Source of the DNA: Burkholderiales bacterium 67-32 | GTDB lineage: Bacteria; Pseudomonadota; Gammaproteobacteria; Burkholderiales; Burkholderiaceae_B | Reading direction: 5' to 3' | DNA: 64,000 nucleotides | Assembly: GCA_001898625.1 (NCBI GenBank) | Contig: MKUP01000033.1 | Coordinates: forward strand, 1 to 64,000 | Shown here: positions 7,616-18,928 of the stretch, piece after piece | Numbering within the stretch: the stretch's first letter is position 1 | How the letters are laid out: each line of letters opens with the position of its first letter | Made by a program: the position numbers and the translations under genes | Notes under the pieces: model-generated | What the model saw: only the letters and a program-made list of their open reading frames with translations | What the model was told of the DNA's origin: nothing | Databases searched by the model: none

Positions 7616-10600
7616 TCACAGCCCCAGCGAGCGCCGCTCCGCCGCCGTCAACTGGCTGCGCGCCGCCTCTCCCATGTTGGCGTCGCCCAGCACCTGGATG
7701 GCGCTGCCGGACCGGTAGCCTTGCGCCGGGCCCGGCGGGCTGCTCTTGCTTTCCCCGGGCGCGGGCTCGTTGCCGAAGCCTAGCACCCGCACGGAGAAGA
7801 TCGAGGGCAGGCTGTTGCGAGCGGTCGCGCGGTCGCGCTGGATCACCTCCTGGGCCGCGGTGGCCGCGGAACTGGCCGCCGCGCTGGCGCTGGTCAGCGC
7901 CGAGACGTTCACCACCGCGGCCACGGGCAGGCCGGACGCCTTGCCCTGCACCTGGATGTTCTCGGCGTTGACCACCCGCAGCGCGGCCAGATTGACGTTG
8001 CCCGACACACGGATGCCGGCCTCGCCCGCGTCGATGGCGCCCAGCGGGGCGATCAGGTCCACGTCGCCCGGCGGCACCTCGGGTATGGGGTTGAGGGTGG
8101 CGATGCCCGCCCCGGAACTCGGCGCCTGCGGTGCCAGCATCACGTTGCCGTAGCCGTCGTAGCTGCGCTTGGGCGGCGTGAACAGCACCGTGGTCTTGGC
8201 GCCGCGGCCGGCGTTGATGTCGCCCTCCTCCGACCAGGCCAGGATGCCACCGCCGAAGGTCGTCATGACGCGCGACAGGCCGAGCAGCAGCGACTGTTCG
8301 CTGAACAGCCGGATGTCGCCCCGGCCCTGGGTCATCACCCCGGCGCCGGCCGGCGGCACCTCGCCCTGCACGCCCACCACGATTTGTCCGCCCGGCGCCA
8401 GCATTTCGATGTCGCCGCCGAAATTGGTCCGCACGCCGGCGCCGCCGAACAGGATGATGTCGCCGGGGCGAGCGATCTCGCCGCCCTGCGCGTCGTGGTC
8501 GGGGAACAGGGCGGCGATGGCCTGGCGGCCTCGCAGGTAGGAGCCGAAGCGCAGGCCGTCGGCATCGTTGTACTCGCGTCCCCCTTCGCGCAGCTCGGCG
8601 AAATAGACTTGCCTGAGGAAAATGCCCTGCTGCTCCGCCGGCAGTTCCGCGAAAACCGCGCGCGCCTCGGCCTCGCCCGGCGCCTCGACGCCGTAGCGTT
8701 CCTTGAGCCAGGCAACAAGCTCGGCTTCATACGTCTTCGCGACCTTGCCGGGCTGGTCGGCAAGCGGCATTCCTGTCCGCGCGAGATTGGCCGGATCGAG
8801 ATAGGCCAGCAGGCTGCCATAGTCCGGCCCCGACGCGCCCGCTCCGGCCTGGAACAGGATCGAAGCGCCCGGACGGGCGTCTCCGGCGACGACGGGACCG
8901 ATGGAAACGACCGACCCCTTGTCGCCCTGGTAGATGCTCCGGCCCGCGACGAGCGCCAGCGTGCCGGGCCCCGCCACCTGGAAATTGGAATAGATGATGT
9001 CGCGGCCGGCCTGGATGAGGGATACGTCGTTGCTGCCGTCGTGCAGGATCAATCCGCCGCGGCCGGCTTCGTTGCTCCAGTCGGTCGCGGGTTCGTCCAG
9101 GCCGCCGCTCGCGACGATGTCCCGGCCCGCGCGCATCCACAGCGGTCCCCCGCCGATATAGCCCGTGGCGGTGCCAGCCCAGTCGATCGTGGTCTGTCCC
9201 ACCCTGGCGTTGATGATGTCGCCGTTCACGGCATAGATCCGCGTGGGACCGGAAATGGATACGCCGCGGGCAATCGTGCGGGTGAGATAGTTGCCGGCGG
9301 CATCGTCCTGGTACCGCATGCCGTAGAAGATCGAATCGCGCGCGAGCAGATCGAGCCGCGCGCCGGGCGCGGCCCGTAGCGCCGCCCTGCCGAACACCAG
9401 CACATCCCCGCCCGCGGCGACCGCGCTGAGCGCCGGCGGGTAGGCGGTGTCGTAGTACTGGGTCTGGCTTCCGATATCGAAGGTGCTGTTGGACGAGATC
9501 GGCACGACCGAACCGCCCGCCGAGAACAGGTCCACTGCGGTCCGGTCCGTCCACAGCGACGCCCCGGTATCCGAAATGGTCGGCACGATGCTGGCCACCC
9601 CCGCGGGATCGATCCGGCCGGGGTCCGCGACATGCATGACGACGAGATCGCCCCGGGTCCGGATCGTGGCGCGGCTGTCGCCCAGCGCCAGGAACAGGCC
9701 GCTGTCGGGTTTGTAGTTGTAGGGACGCATGGGATCGATCGGGCGCGGATCTTCGTAGCCGAGCGGCGTGCCGTAGCCCGTCTCGTTCACCAGGCCGATG
9801 GTCGCGGCAGTGACCGACACGTCGCCACGGACGTTGACCAGCATGCCGCCGCCAGGATTGGCGGGCGCGAAGAACGGCGCCATGTTCAAACGCCCGCCCA
9901 CGTCCACGACGAGATCCCCGCCCCCGGTCTGCCGCAGCGTGCCGCCCGCATCGGTGTAGCCGCCCCCGCCTATCGTGACCGCCAGGCCGGACGACCGGGT
10001 GACCCACAGGCCAAGATTGGGATCGACTTCCATGTTCTGCGGCGTGACCACGCCGGCATCGCCGCCCGCGATCACGTGCACGTTGCCGCCGCCCAGGGTA
10101 CCGATGCCGGAAAAACCGGCCAGGGTGCTCATCCCCCAGGTATCCGGAAGATAAGCACCGAAATTGATGCCCCATGCGCCGTCCTGCCAGCGCAACCATT
10201 CGTTTATGCGCCGATGGTTGGTGTCGAGGTCCGATGCGACGCTGTATCCCTCCAGCGTCCGGCCGGCCTGGACCAGGACATCGCCGCCTCCCTCCGTGAA
10301 CCGGATGCCGGCGTAGTCCTGCATGCCGGGCAACGCCGTCCCGGCGGTATAGACACCGAACAGCGACTTGTGCCGATAGTCGCGGCCCGCGACCAGATCG
10401 AGATAGCCCGTGCCGGTGCGCACGACGCTGATCGCCTCCAGCATCCAGTCGCCGGCGATGTGCTTGTCGTCCATGACCAGATCTCCACCTGCGCCAAGTG
10501 TGTGCAGGGGCTTGACCGCCCGTGTGTCGCTGGCGGCAAGATCGGCGCCCGCGACGAATCGCATGGACCAGGAAAGCGAGCCGGGTTCCAGCAGCGAAGA

Positions 10601-13600
10601 CACGGCCCACATCCGCCCCTCGCCACCGTCCGCCCAGTTGTAGTCGTCGTTCGTGGGGGGCGGCGGAGCGAAGCCGTCGTTGATGCTGCCGTTGATCTTC
10701 AGGTCGCCGCCGGCGCGCAGGACGAGCACACCCGGCTCGCCGCTCCCCCGGATGCCCGACCCGGCCCGAGGTCCATAGCGATAGCCCGACAGATCGAGGT
10801 CACCGTCGGTCGTCAGGTCGCCGTCGCTGGCGATCTCGACGCCGGGCCGCAGATGCAGGGCCGATCCATACGCCGCCAGCCCGCCCAGCCGGGCCTGCAG
10901 CGAACCGTTCGCCAGCGCCGCGCTCATGAACGCTTGGCTGTCCGCATGAACGCTGTCCAGATAGGCCTGGTCGACCATGCCCTCCACCGGGACATGGCGA
11001 CGGAAAGCATTCACGGCGATGCTGGCCGCCCCGCGGATATCGACCCGGCTGGCCGCGTCGATGGCGACGTCGCCGCCGCCCACGCGCGAGGCGTTGAGCT
11101 CCAGCCTGCCCCGGTCCACGCCATCGGCCGAACGCAGGTCGATTGCCGCGTCCCGTGCCAGCGTGATCGTGCCGCGGCCGGCCGTCAGCTCGATCGAGGC
11201 GCGGTTCGCCGCCGCGATGGGCGCGCCATGGCTGTCGGTCCTCAGCACGGTGCCATGCGCATCGAGCGCCGCGCCCGAGGCCAGCACGAGGTTGTCACGG
11301 GCCGACAGGCGGATGCTGCCGACCTGCTCGCCGCTGGCGTCGATCCTGCCGTTCACGGTCAGGCTGCCGCCGTCGACGGCGATCTCGACCGCATGCGCCT
11401 TCACTTCGTTGCCGACGACCAGATCGCCCCGCTTGACAGTGAACCGGCGGGCGCCGAAAAAGCCGCTCTCGCTCAGCCGGGTGTTCAAGGCGCCGAAGTC
11501 GCCGATCGTATCGGCGGCCAGCGCGAAGCGGCCGTCGGCATACCCTTCGGTCGTGCCGCCGCGCAACGTACCGCCCAGCGCCACCGTCCCGGCGACCGCG
11601 GACATCTCGATCGCGCCGGCGTCGTTGCCCCGGGCAGAGACGTCGATGACCGAACCCGCGTCCTGCACGATGCGGCCGGCGCGGCTTTCCATTTCCAGCC
11701 TGCCGCCCCAACTGTGCTTGGTCACGTCGTAGAAAGAGACGGACCGGCCGGCCAGATCGACCTGCGCCTGGCTACCCAGCCGGATATCGCCATCGGCCTT
11801 CATGACCAGGCGGCCGCTGGGCAGCAGCACCGCCGTATCGAGCGCGAGGGCCGCGCCTTGCAGGCGGATTTCGCCGCCCAGGTCGCCGCCGGCGGCAGGC
11901 GCAGCCGCATCGCCCGCCCCGCCGACCGTGATCGCGCCGCCGGCGCCGATGTCGATCATGGCGCCGCTGTCGGCGGTGAACAGCGGCGTGGAAAGGGTGA
12001 GATCGCCGCCGCGATAGGAGGAGGCGTCCGTGCCGGAATGGTAGAAGGCGACGCTGCCGCGGTTGTTCGCGGTGATCTTTTCGCTCGCCACCAGGTCGAC
12101 GCTGGAGAAACCGAGCGCGAGGCGCTTGAGTTCGGCGCTGTTCTGCGTGCGCGCCAAGGGGTCGTAGCCGAAATGGATCTCGCGCGCGGCGAAGGTCAGC
12201 CTGCCCGACCCCGTACCCGCCCCGCCGGGCTGCACAGCAGGCGGTTCCAGGCTGACATAGGGATTCTCGACCCGTCCTTCCCCGGTGACCACGCCGTTCC
12301 AGACCAAGGTATCCGCCGCGAGCGTGGCCGAGCTGTCCTCGCCCCAGCCGTAGATGGCCGGTGTGTTGAGCACCACCATGGTCTCGGCCGGACCGCCTCC
12401 CTGGTTGCGCGCATCCAGCGTGACGTCGCCGTAGAAATTGATCGCGTTGCGCACCGACAGCGACAACCGTTCGAGCGCGGCCAGGTCGGTCGTGGCCGGG
12501 TTCAGGAGCCGGTCCAGCGTCGTCTGCGTCAGGTTCCAGCCGGTGCCGAGCACGCCAGCGGCCCGCGCGGCGGCCAGGGACGCCTCCGTGCCGACGTTCA
12601 CGGCGGGCAGGCTCAAGCCGAGATAGCGCGCGTTCAATTGCGCCAGGCCGAGCGACAGCTTGTCGCTGGCCACGAAGCCTATCGTGCCGCGCGTGCGGAG
12701 CACGGCGCCGTCTTCGATGGTGAGCGAACTCGACTCTCCCACCTTGAGCGGCATCGCCGGCAGCAGGTTGAACCAGCCGTTCGCGACCACGAGCATGGAA
12801 CCGATCGCCTGCTCGTCCGGCGACGTGGCATTCGCGAACACGTAGCCCAGGGTCGAATCCGGCACGGCGAAGGTACTGCGCGTGGTATCCAGGACAGCGC
12901 TGTCCTCGATCAGGACGTGCTGGCCCGCGATGACGATCTGCCCGGCCTCGAGCACCGAGCCGGCGCGCACGGCGACCGACTCGTTCCCGTAGCTCTTGTC
13001 GAGCGAAAGAAAGCCCCGGCTTTCCCAGAACTCCGCGCCGATGAACAGGGTGCCGGCGTTGAACCGGGACAGGTCCTCGGCATCCAGCGCGGTCATGCCG
13101 GGGGTGGCCGCGGCCGTCGACGGCTTGATTTCCAGCGGCTGGAGACTCCGGACCAGCATGGCGCCCGCATAGCTGCCTTCGCCGCCGCCGAACAGGGCGG
13201 TGCCGTTGAAATCGATGACGTCGCCGGCCTCTTCGAAGGACAGCACGAGTTGCTTGCCGTCCGTCGGCAGCCGCGCCCGCGTCGTGCCGAAGCGCGCCGC
13301 GGTGGCGAGGGCAAAGGCGCTGTAGCTCGATTCGTTGTATTGCGAATGCGCGCGCACCGCCGGCCCCGGCGTCACCACGATCTGGTTCGGCAGGACCGCG
13401 CGCACCGGGGTGTTGGCGATGCCCAGATAGCCGTCCGCGACATAGGAACCGTTGCCGGCCGCCACCGTCCCGATCTCGCGCGGCAGGCCGCCGCCGATCT
13501 CGACGCGATAGGCGCCCGGCAGCCTGGCGTAGGTCGACGGCAGCAGCGTGTAGGTGCCGGCCGCGAGCCCCGGGATTCCCGCGCCGAGGGTGACTTGCTG

Positions 13601-16600
13601 ACCCGTCGCGGGATTCCCCCAGCCGGCCTCCTGGACGACCGGCGCATAGGCCGACGCGTAGCCCGGCAGGATGGCATAGACCTGGTTGCCGGCGTCGCTG
13701 AAACCGAACGCCGGATTGGCGTTGGCGATCGGCGTGCGCAGGATGTCGACCGAACCGCCGCGGCCGGCGACGAAGCCCGCGCCGGCAAGTTCGCCGCCGC
13801 CGGACAGGTCCAGCAGGGAACCGGCGCGTGCCTCGAACGTATCCGCCGCGATCTCGATCCGCCCCATCGCGTCGAGATCCATCAGGCCGGGCAGGCTCAG
13901 CTCCACGCCGTTGTAATGGTATTTGAGGCCATCGACCGTGCCGCCGTAGGGAATGATCAGGCCCGCGGCGCTGACCGACGTGATGCTGTCTTCCCTCAGG
14001 ACCACATGGCCGCCGGTCCGGAATCCGTAGAAGCCGAAGCCGCCGCCAACCGCGCCGCCCAGGTTCACGGTGCCGAGCGGCGCACGCACCACGCCCCCTT
14101 GATCGACGGTACCGCCGATGAACCCCAGCGCGCCGAACACGGATGACGGCGGCGCCGCGGCATGGCCATTGCCGCGTATCGCAAGGATGCTGTCCGGATG
14201 CGGTTGGACGCCCGAACTGGAATCCTGCCGCGCGCCTGCGATGATGGTCGCGGTCGCCCCGGTGACGGGATAGACCTGGCTGGCCGTCAGCGTCACGTCG
14301 CCGGCGGAGGCCAGCGAGCCGGTGCGCAGGCGGATATCGCCGCGGCTGTGCAACTGGATGTCCGCGAAGCCCGGCGCTTCGATCGAACGCGTGATGGTGT
14401 CGCTATGAGACCCGGGAACATAGGCGATGTCGTATACGTCCGAAGCGCCGAACCGGACCCAGTCCCCGACGTCGATCAGATCGGCCTCCACCGTCAGCCG
14501 GCCGGTATTTTCCGCAGCCGGCAGCCAACCGCCCGTTGCCGCGCCGCGCAGGATGGGCTGGATGACGCCGTAGGCACTCGTCTCACGGCGGATCCCGCCG
14601 TCCAAGCGCACGACCGGCGCGGCAAGCGAGATACGGGCTTGAGGCGTCGTGTCCGCCACGGAGATCACGCCGCGCTGCAAGGCCAGGCTCAGGCCGAGAT
14701 CGAGCGAGACATCGCCCTGAAAACGAAGGATGTCCGAACTCCAGAGTGACAGGTGGTCGAACCCGCCCTCCTTGACCTGATCCGCGCCCAGCCAGGCCTG
14801 GGCGTAGCCGATGTCCTCGTGGATCTGGCCCGGCTGGAGATCGGCCGGCAGCCGCGACGGCTGCCGCGTCTGCGTGACGGTCAGGACACGCGCCTGCCGG
14901 ACCGCCTCGACATCGGTGTCGATATGCGGGGCGGATTCGAGGATCACGTGCAGGCTGCCCCCCGCGGCGGCGCTGCCGCCCGACGCGCGCAGCGTGCCGT
15001 CCAGGGCCAACCCCGACGAGGAGGCCAGGATGATGGCACCGCCGTGGCCCGGCATGGTACGAAGATCGGAACGCGCGAACGGGCCGGAGCCGGCCGCCAG
15101 ATCGATCGCCGCGCTTTCCCCGGACGCATCGAGCACGGCGCCGGGACGAACGATCACCAGCGCGGGGGTGATCCCGCCCGGCAGGCCTTTCTGATCCAGC
15201 GTGAGGTCGGCGACGCCTATCCTGATCGTCCCGCCGTTCGACACGCTGCCGAAAGGCCGGCCCGCCCCGTCGAGCCCGGTGACCGCGCGCGACGCGACAT
15301 CGAGCACGGCATGATCGCCGATCCAGATCGAGCGGCCGGGCACGAAGCCCGCGCCCCGCTTCAGGTCGATGCCGTTGTTGATGGCGATGGTGCCTCCCCA
15401 GGCGTCGAGCCGGCCGTCTATCGTGACCTGCCCCCCCGCCGAGACCGAGATGGATTGGCCGGGATCGACCTCGATCCGGGCCCCCTTGCCGATGAAGACA
15501 TCGCCCACGTCGGCGAACGACAGGCTGGCCCCTTTTCTCTGGGTGAAGGCCGCCGCCTGGGGGTCCTCCAGATAAAGGGGCGGTGTCCAGATTTCCAGCG
15601 CAGCGGCATGGTCGCCCGTCCGCGCGGCCGGCGCCGCGCCGGTCAGCCGGTAGACCGGCATCTCGACATCCAGCACCGTGCCTTCGGCGATGGTGACCGC
15701 ATCGCCTTGCAGACTGCCCTTGAAGACATAATGCGAAAACCCCTTGCGGAAGAAATCGGGCGTCAGGTGCAGTTGCCCGTCTTCGGCTTGCGCGTCGGGC
15801 CCGGCGATGAGCACCGGCGTTCCGCCCACGCTAAGCGTGCCGCCTCCTTCCACGCCGTAGCCCAGCAGTTCGCCATCGAGCACCAGGCGGCCGGGCAGCG
15901 TGGCGCCCGCATTGCTCGGGGCGTTCGCCTGGACGGTGATGTCGCCGCCCTTGCCGCCGCGCCTCTTGCCCGTGGCCAGCAGCGCCGCGCCGGACGACGC
16001 GTCGATCCGGGAGCCGGCTGCGAGCGCAACGCCGCCGGTCGAACGCAGCGTAACGCGCCCTCCGTCGACGAACGGCAGCCCGGTGGCGTCCGCGGCGCCC
16101 CCCGACTGGTTGATCCACGTGCCGCGCACATCCAGCACCGCCGCCTGCCCCAGGACGATGGACGATGCGCCGTCTTGCAGCAGGACCTTCTGGACATTGC
16201 CGGCATCGGCAACGAAAAGGTTGCCGGCCGCGATGCGGCCGCCGCGCGCGACGACGTTCGCGTCCACGGTGATGACGGGCGCGATCAGAGTGAGCGAACC
16301 GCCGTCGGCCAGTGCGATGTCGGCATCCAGGACGGTCGACCCCTGGGTGGCCAGGTCGAGGCCTCCCAGCCTCTGCGCGCCCAGACGGCCGGCGTCGAGC
16401 CAGAGCGTGCCGGCGCGCTCCGACGGCAGCGCCGCCGAGGCATCCAGCCCATGCGTAACGTCGGCCACGTCGCCGATGCGGATGTCGGTCATGTGGACGT
16501 CCATGCGGCCCCGGGCGCCGTAGTCGCCCACCCACAGTTGGCCGGCGCGGGCGACCTGCGTCTGGCCCAGCTTGTAGCTGTCGGCCACCGGATCGCGCCC

Positions 16601-18814
16601 GCGCGACTGCCGCGCACCGTCGAAGACATCCGCCACGATGTCGCCTTCCAGCACCGCGGTAGGCGCGCTCACGACCAGCCGGCCGGCATCCCTCCCCACG
16701 GTGTAGCCGTTCTCCAGCCGCCGCTGCGGCGCGATGATCGGGCTGTAGTAGTCGTCGCTTACCCCCCAACGCTTGTGGTCGAGGTGATAGCCGGTGTACA
16801 GGCCGTCGTAGGCCAGGTTGGCCGGCGCATCCTTGAGGCTGTACACCTTGCCGTCCGCGCCCCGCAGCCAGGTCTGGCTGACGTAGCCGGTCTGCACGTC
16901 CAGCGTGCCGCCCGCCAGGTTGACGCTCGACCCCGCCTGGGTGACCACTTCGCTGCCGCCCAGGAGGACCGTGCCGCCTTGCGCCGCCCATTCACCCACG
17001 CGGTGCCCCTGGTTGCCCAGATAGCCGCCCACTTCGAGCAGGCCGCCGGCCGCATACCAGCGGTCCGACTCGTAGCCGCCGGTGCCGGCCGGCATCAGGA
17101 TCAGGTCCCGGCGGTCGATCCACACATTCTTGTTCGCCAGCTTGCCGCCGTCCCGGTTCTGCGGCGAGTCGCGCAGCTCGTTACCCTGCACGTTGACCTG
17201 GACGTTGTTGCTCTCCATCGCCACGTTCACGCCGACGGCGCCCGAGACGTCGAGCCGGGCCCGATCGGCGACGAACGTGCGCTGCCGGGCATCGACGACT
17301 ATCTGCCCGCCGGTCGCGAGCGTCAGGCTGTCGCCCTCGAAGACGACGTTGCCGCCCGACACGATTTCGATGCGCGACTGGTCGCGCCGGTCGGACATGC
17401 GCGAGTAGTTGTCGAACAGGTTGCCGTTCAGGCGCTGAAGGTCCTGCTCCGCCGATTCCTTGATCAGCGCGTCCCGCTGGCTGTCCAGCGCGGAGGTCTT
17501 GCCGTCGTCCTCGATCAGGACGGCGGTGATCGCGTCCTTGCCCAACGCGACCCCGCCGCCGGCGTCGCTGGCTGCATTCAGCAGATGCACGGTACCGCGC
17601 GCATTGACCGTCGTCGTCGCCGCCGCCACGCCCTGCTGCCGCACCTGATGGCCGGCCAATGTCACGTCGCCTTCGCGCGCGAGGATCAGGCCGGTGTTCG
17701 ACACGGCTCCCGACGCGGCCGAGTCCGGCTGCCGGATCACGGCGATCTCGTTGCCCCGTGTGGTGGAATACGTGGTCCCGCCCGCGGCCGTGTCCCCCGC
17801 CACCAAGCCCTTGCGGATGACGAAGCTGTCGCCGGCCGCCAGGGCCGCCTGTCCTTGCCGGGTCACGATCTCGCCGGCATTGTCCACTTCCGCGCCCAGC
17901 AGCAGGACGTAGCCGCCGCCCTGGGTGACCGACTTCGGCTCGCTGGTCTGGATCAGCGCGCCGCGCTCGACCCGGATGGCGCCGCCCGCCTCGGTGAAAG
18001 TGGGCGCGCCGCCCGCGCCGTACAACCCGCCCTGGAACTGGGCGTCGGTCATGGCCGTGGCCGCCGCGACCAGGTTGCGCACGTTCACCTGGGACCCGCC
18101 CTCGAACAGGATGCCATTGCGGTTGAGCACGAGTACCGTGCCGTCTGCCTTGATCCGCCCCTGGATCTGGCTGGGCCGCGCGGCCGGATCGTTGACGCGG
18201 TTCAACACCGCCCAGTTCTTGTCCTGCTGGAATTCCACCGTCGTCCGGCGGCCGACGTTGAACGTTTCCCAGTTCAGGATCGCCTGGTCCGCCGTCTGCT
18301 CGATCGTGACGGTAACGTCGCCGTTCGCCGACACCTGGGTCGGCGCCTTCGCATTGAGCCAGCCCGCCGTCAGCGAATCGGCATCGACTTTCAGTCCGCC
18401 TTCGGCCAGGCCATCGGGCACGCCGGCGCGGCCGCGCGCCGCATCGCGCGCCTGCTGCTGCAAGCGTTGCTGGACGACGATGGCCTGGGCGGCGACGCCG
18501 AGATTGTCGATCGAACGCTGCAACCTGTCGCGCGCCGCCTGCGACTGCTGCGACGGGTTGCCGAGCGTGTGGGCCGGCAGGCCATTGGGTAAACGCCCGG
18601 TGGTGGCGGCGGTGTTCTGCGCCGCGCCCTTGGCCGCGAACCACGCCGGGCTGAATGCCTGTTGCGCCCGCGCCGTGGAGACACCGCCCCCCGCCAGCAA
18701 CACGGCCGCGATGGCGGCCGCGACCGGACACAGCCGCTGCGGCGCCGCGCCCCCCTCGCGCGAAGGAATGCGGCGAGTCGGCTTGGAACGAGCGGCGGGC
18801 GGGCGAGACGTCAT
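7616..18814 (-). CDS. Giant filamentous-haemagglutinin-like exoprotein (TpsA type, VreARI-associated)
   Basis: The 3732-residue protein has a long N-region, a hydrophobic segment and a likely signal-peptidase site after STARA (about residue 50). A two-partner-secretion domain follows, with NWETFNVG (181-188), QIQGRI (216-221) and LNRNGILFEGG (about 230-240). The rest is thousands of residues of Gly/Asp/Ala-rich, beta-helix-like repeats. The C-terminus (IFSVRVLGFG near the end) resembles the large exoproteins found beside VreARI-type signalling systems. It should be exported by Sec and then through a TpsB pore, giving a surface or secreted fibre. No TpsB gene is in the window. It follows the FecR-like gene by 114 bases and is probably its regulatory target. 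Role in adhesion or interbacterial contact is inferred. Confidence 0.85.
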   Translation of the reverse strand: MTSRPPAARSKPTRRIPSREGGAAPQRLCPVAAAIAAVLLAGGGVSTARAQQAFSPAWFAAKGAAQNTAATTGRLPNGLPAHTLGNPSQQSQAARDRLQRSIDNLGVAAQAIVVQQRLQQQARDAARGRAGVPDGLAEGGLKVDADSLTAGWLNAKAPTQVSANGDVTVTIEQTADQAILNWETFNVGRRTTVEFQQDKNWAVLNRVNDPAARPSQIQGRIKADGTVLVLNRNGILFEGGSQVNVRNLVAAATAMTDAQFQGGLYGAGGAPTFTEAGGAIRVERGALIQTSEPKSVTQGGGYVLLLGAEVDNAGEIVTRQGQAALAAGDSFVIRKGLVAGDTAAGGTTYSTTRGNEIAVIRQPDSAASGAVSNTGLILAREGDVTLAGHQVRQQGVAAATTTVNARGTVHLLNAASDAGGGVALGKDAITAVLIEDDGKTSALDSQRDALIKESAEQDLQRLNGNLFDNYSRMSDRRDQSRIEIVSGGNVVFEGDSLTLATGGQIVVDARQRTFVADRARLDVSGAVGVNVAMESNNVQVNVQGNELRDSPQNRDGGKLANKNVWIDRRDLILMPAGTGGYESDRWYAAGGLLEVGGYLGNQGHRVGEWAAQGGTVLLGGSEVVTQAGSSVNLAGGTLDVQTGYVSQTWLRGADGKVYSLKDAPANLAYDGLYTGYHLDHKRWGVSDDYYSPIIAPQRRLENGYTVGRDAGRLVVSAPTAVLEGDIVADVFDGARQSRGRDPVADSYKLGQTQVARAGQLWVGDYGARGRMDVHMTDIRIGDVADVTHGLDASAALPSERAGTLWLDAGRLGAQRLGGLDLATQGSTVLDADIALADGGSLTLIAPVITVDANVVARGGRIAAGNLFVADAGNVQKVLLQDGASSIVLGQAAVLDVRGTWINQSGGAADATGLPFVDGGRVTLRSTGGVALAAGSRIDASSGAALLATGKRRGGKGGDITVQANAPSNAGATLPGRLVLDGELLGYGVEGGGTLSVGGTPVLIAGPDAQAEDGQLHLTPDFFRKGFSHYVFKGSLQGDAVTIAEGTVLDVEMPVYRLTGAAPAARTGDHAAALEIWTPPLYLEDPQAAAFTQRKGASLSFADVGDVFIGKGARIEVDPGQSISVSAGGQVTIDGRLDAWGGTIAINNGIDLKRGAGFVPGRSIWIGDHAVLDVASRAVTGLDGAGRPFGSVSNGGTIRIGVADLTLDQKGLPGGITPALVIVRPGAVLDASGESAAIDLAAGSGPFARSDLRTMPGHGGAIILASSSGLALDGTLRASGGSAAAGGSLHVILESAPHIDTDVEAVRQARVLTVTQTRQPSRLPADLQPGQIHEDIGYAQAWLGADQVKEGGFDHLSLWSSDILRFQGDVSLDLGLSLALQRGVISVADTTPQARISLAAPVVRLDGGIRRETSAYGVIQPILRGAATGGWLPAAENTGRLTVEADLIDVGDWVRFGASDVYDIAYVPGSHSDTITRSIEAPGFADIQLHSRGDIRLRTGSLASAGDVTLTASQVYPVTGATATIIAGARQDSSSGVQPHPDSILAIRGNGHAAAPPSSVFGALGFIGGTVDQGGVVRAPLGTVNLGGAVGGGFGFYGFRTGGHVVLREDSITSVSAAGLIIPYGGTVDGLKYHYNGVELSLPGLMDLDAMGRIEIAADTFEARAGSLLDLSGGGELAGAGFVAGRGGSVDILRTPIANANPAFGFSDAGNQVYAILPGYASAYAPVVQEAGWGNPATGQQVTLGAGIPGLAAGTYTLLPSTYARLPGAYRVEIGGGLPREIGTVAAGNGSYVADGYLGIANTPVRAVLPNQIVVTPGPAVRAHSQYNESSYSAFALATAARFGTTRARLPTDGKQLVLSFEEAGDVIDFNGTALFGGGEGSYAGAMLVRSLQPLEIKPSTAAATPGMTALDAEDLSRFNAGTLFIGAEFWESRGFLSLDKSYGNESVAVRAGSVLEAGQIVIAGQHVLIEDSAVLDTTRSTFAVPDSTLGYVFANATSPDEQAIGSMLVVANGWFNLLPAMPLKVGESSSLTIEDGAVLRTRGTIGFVASDKLSLGLAQLNARYLGLSLPAVNVGTEASLAAARAAGVLGTGWNLTQTTLDRLLNPATTDLAALERLSLSVRNAINFYGDVTLDARNQGGGPAETMVVLNTPAIYGWGEDSSATLAADTLVWNGVVTGEGRVENPYVSLEPPAVQPGGAGTGSGRLTFAAREIHFGYDPLARTQNSAELKRLALGFSSVDLVASEKITANNRGSVAFYHSGTDASSYRGGDLTLSTPLFTADSGAMIDIGAGGAITVGGAGDAAAPAAGGDLGGEIRLQGAALALDTAVLLPSGRLVMKADGDIRLGSQAQVDLAGRSVSFYDVTKHSWGGRLEMESRAGRIVQDAGSVIDVSARGNDAGAIEMSAVAGTVALGGTLRGGTTEGYADGRFALAADTIGDFGALNTRLSESGFFGARRFTVKRGDLVVGNEVKAHAVEIAVDGGSLTVNGRIDASGEQVGSIRLSARDNLVLASGAALDAHGTVLRTDSHGAPIAAANRASIELTAGRGTITLARDAAIDLRSADGVDRGRLELNASRVGGGDVAIDAASRVDIRGAASIAVNAFRRHVPVEGMVDQAYLDSVHADSQAFMSAALANGSLQARLGGLAAYGSALHLRPGVEIASDGDLTTDGDLDLSGYRYGPRAGSGIRGSGEPGVLVLRAGGDLKINGSINDGFAPPPPTNDDYNWADGGEGRMWAVSSLLEPGSLSWSMRFVAGADLAASDTRAVKPLHTLGAGGDLVMDDKHIAGDWMLEAISVVRTGTGYLDLVAGRDYRHKSLFGVYTAGTALPGMQDYAGIRFTEGGGDVLVQAGRTLEGYSVASDLDTNHRRINEWLRWQDGAWGINFGAYLPDTWGMSTLAGFSGIGTLGGGNVHVIAGGDAGVVTPQNMEVDPNLGLWVTRSSGLAVTIGGGGYTDAGGTLRQTGGGDLVVDVGGRLNMAPFFAPANPGGGMLVNVRGDVSVTAATIGLVNETGYGTPLGYEDPRPIDPMRPYNYKPDSGLFLALGDSRATIRTRGDLVVMHVADPGRIDPAGVASIVPTISDTGASLWTDRTAVDLFSAGGSVVPISSNSTFDIGSQTQYYDTAYPPALSAVAAGGDVLVFGRAALRAAPGARLDLLARDSIFYGMRYQDDAAGNYLTRTIARGVSISGPTRIYAVNGDIINARVGQTTIDWAGTATGYIGGGPLWMRAGRDIVASGGLDEPATDWSNEAGRGGLILHDGSNDVSLIQAGRDIIYSNFQVAGPGTLALVAGRSIYQGDKGSVVSIGPVVAGDARPGASILFQAGAGASGPDYGSLLAYLDPANLARTGMPLADQPGKVAKTYEAELVAWLKERYGVEAPGEAEARAVFAELPAEQQGIFLRQVYFAELREGGREYNDADGLRFGSYLRGRQAIAALFPDHDAQGGEIARPGDIILFGGAGVRTNFGGDIEMLAPGGQIVVGVQGEVPPAGAGVMTQGRGDIRLFSEQSLLLGLSRVMTTFGGGILAWSEEGDINAGRGAKTTVLFTPPKRSYDGYGNVMLAPQAPSSGAGIATLNPIPEVPPGDVDLIAPLGAIDAGEAGIRVSGNVNLAALRVVNAENIQVQGKASGLPVAAVVNVSALTSASAAASSAATAAQEVIQRDRATARNSLPSIFSVRVLGFGNEPAPGESKSSPPGPAQGYRSGSAIQVLGDANMGEAARSQLTAAERRSLGL

Positions 18815-18928
18815 GACGGGATCCTGTACTCATGGAAGGGCCGGTCCATCCCGATAAGGGGTCGAACGCCGGCGATGAGAACAAGACGGATCAGCAAGCC
18901 CGACCCGCACGGTTTTTTGTAACGCGCG

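Noticed and set aside
9632-18592. Very long open frames antisense to the exoprotein gene (1504 and 1279 codons)
   Set aside because: In GC-rich DNA antisense frames lack stops by chance. The products are Arg/His/Gln/Ala-rich without domains, while the minus-strand product has a signal peptide and TPS motifs throughout.
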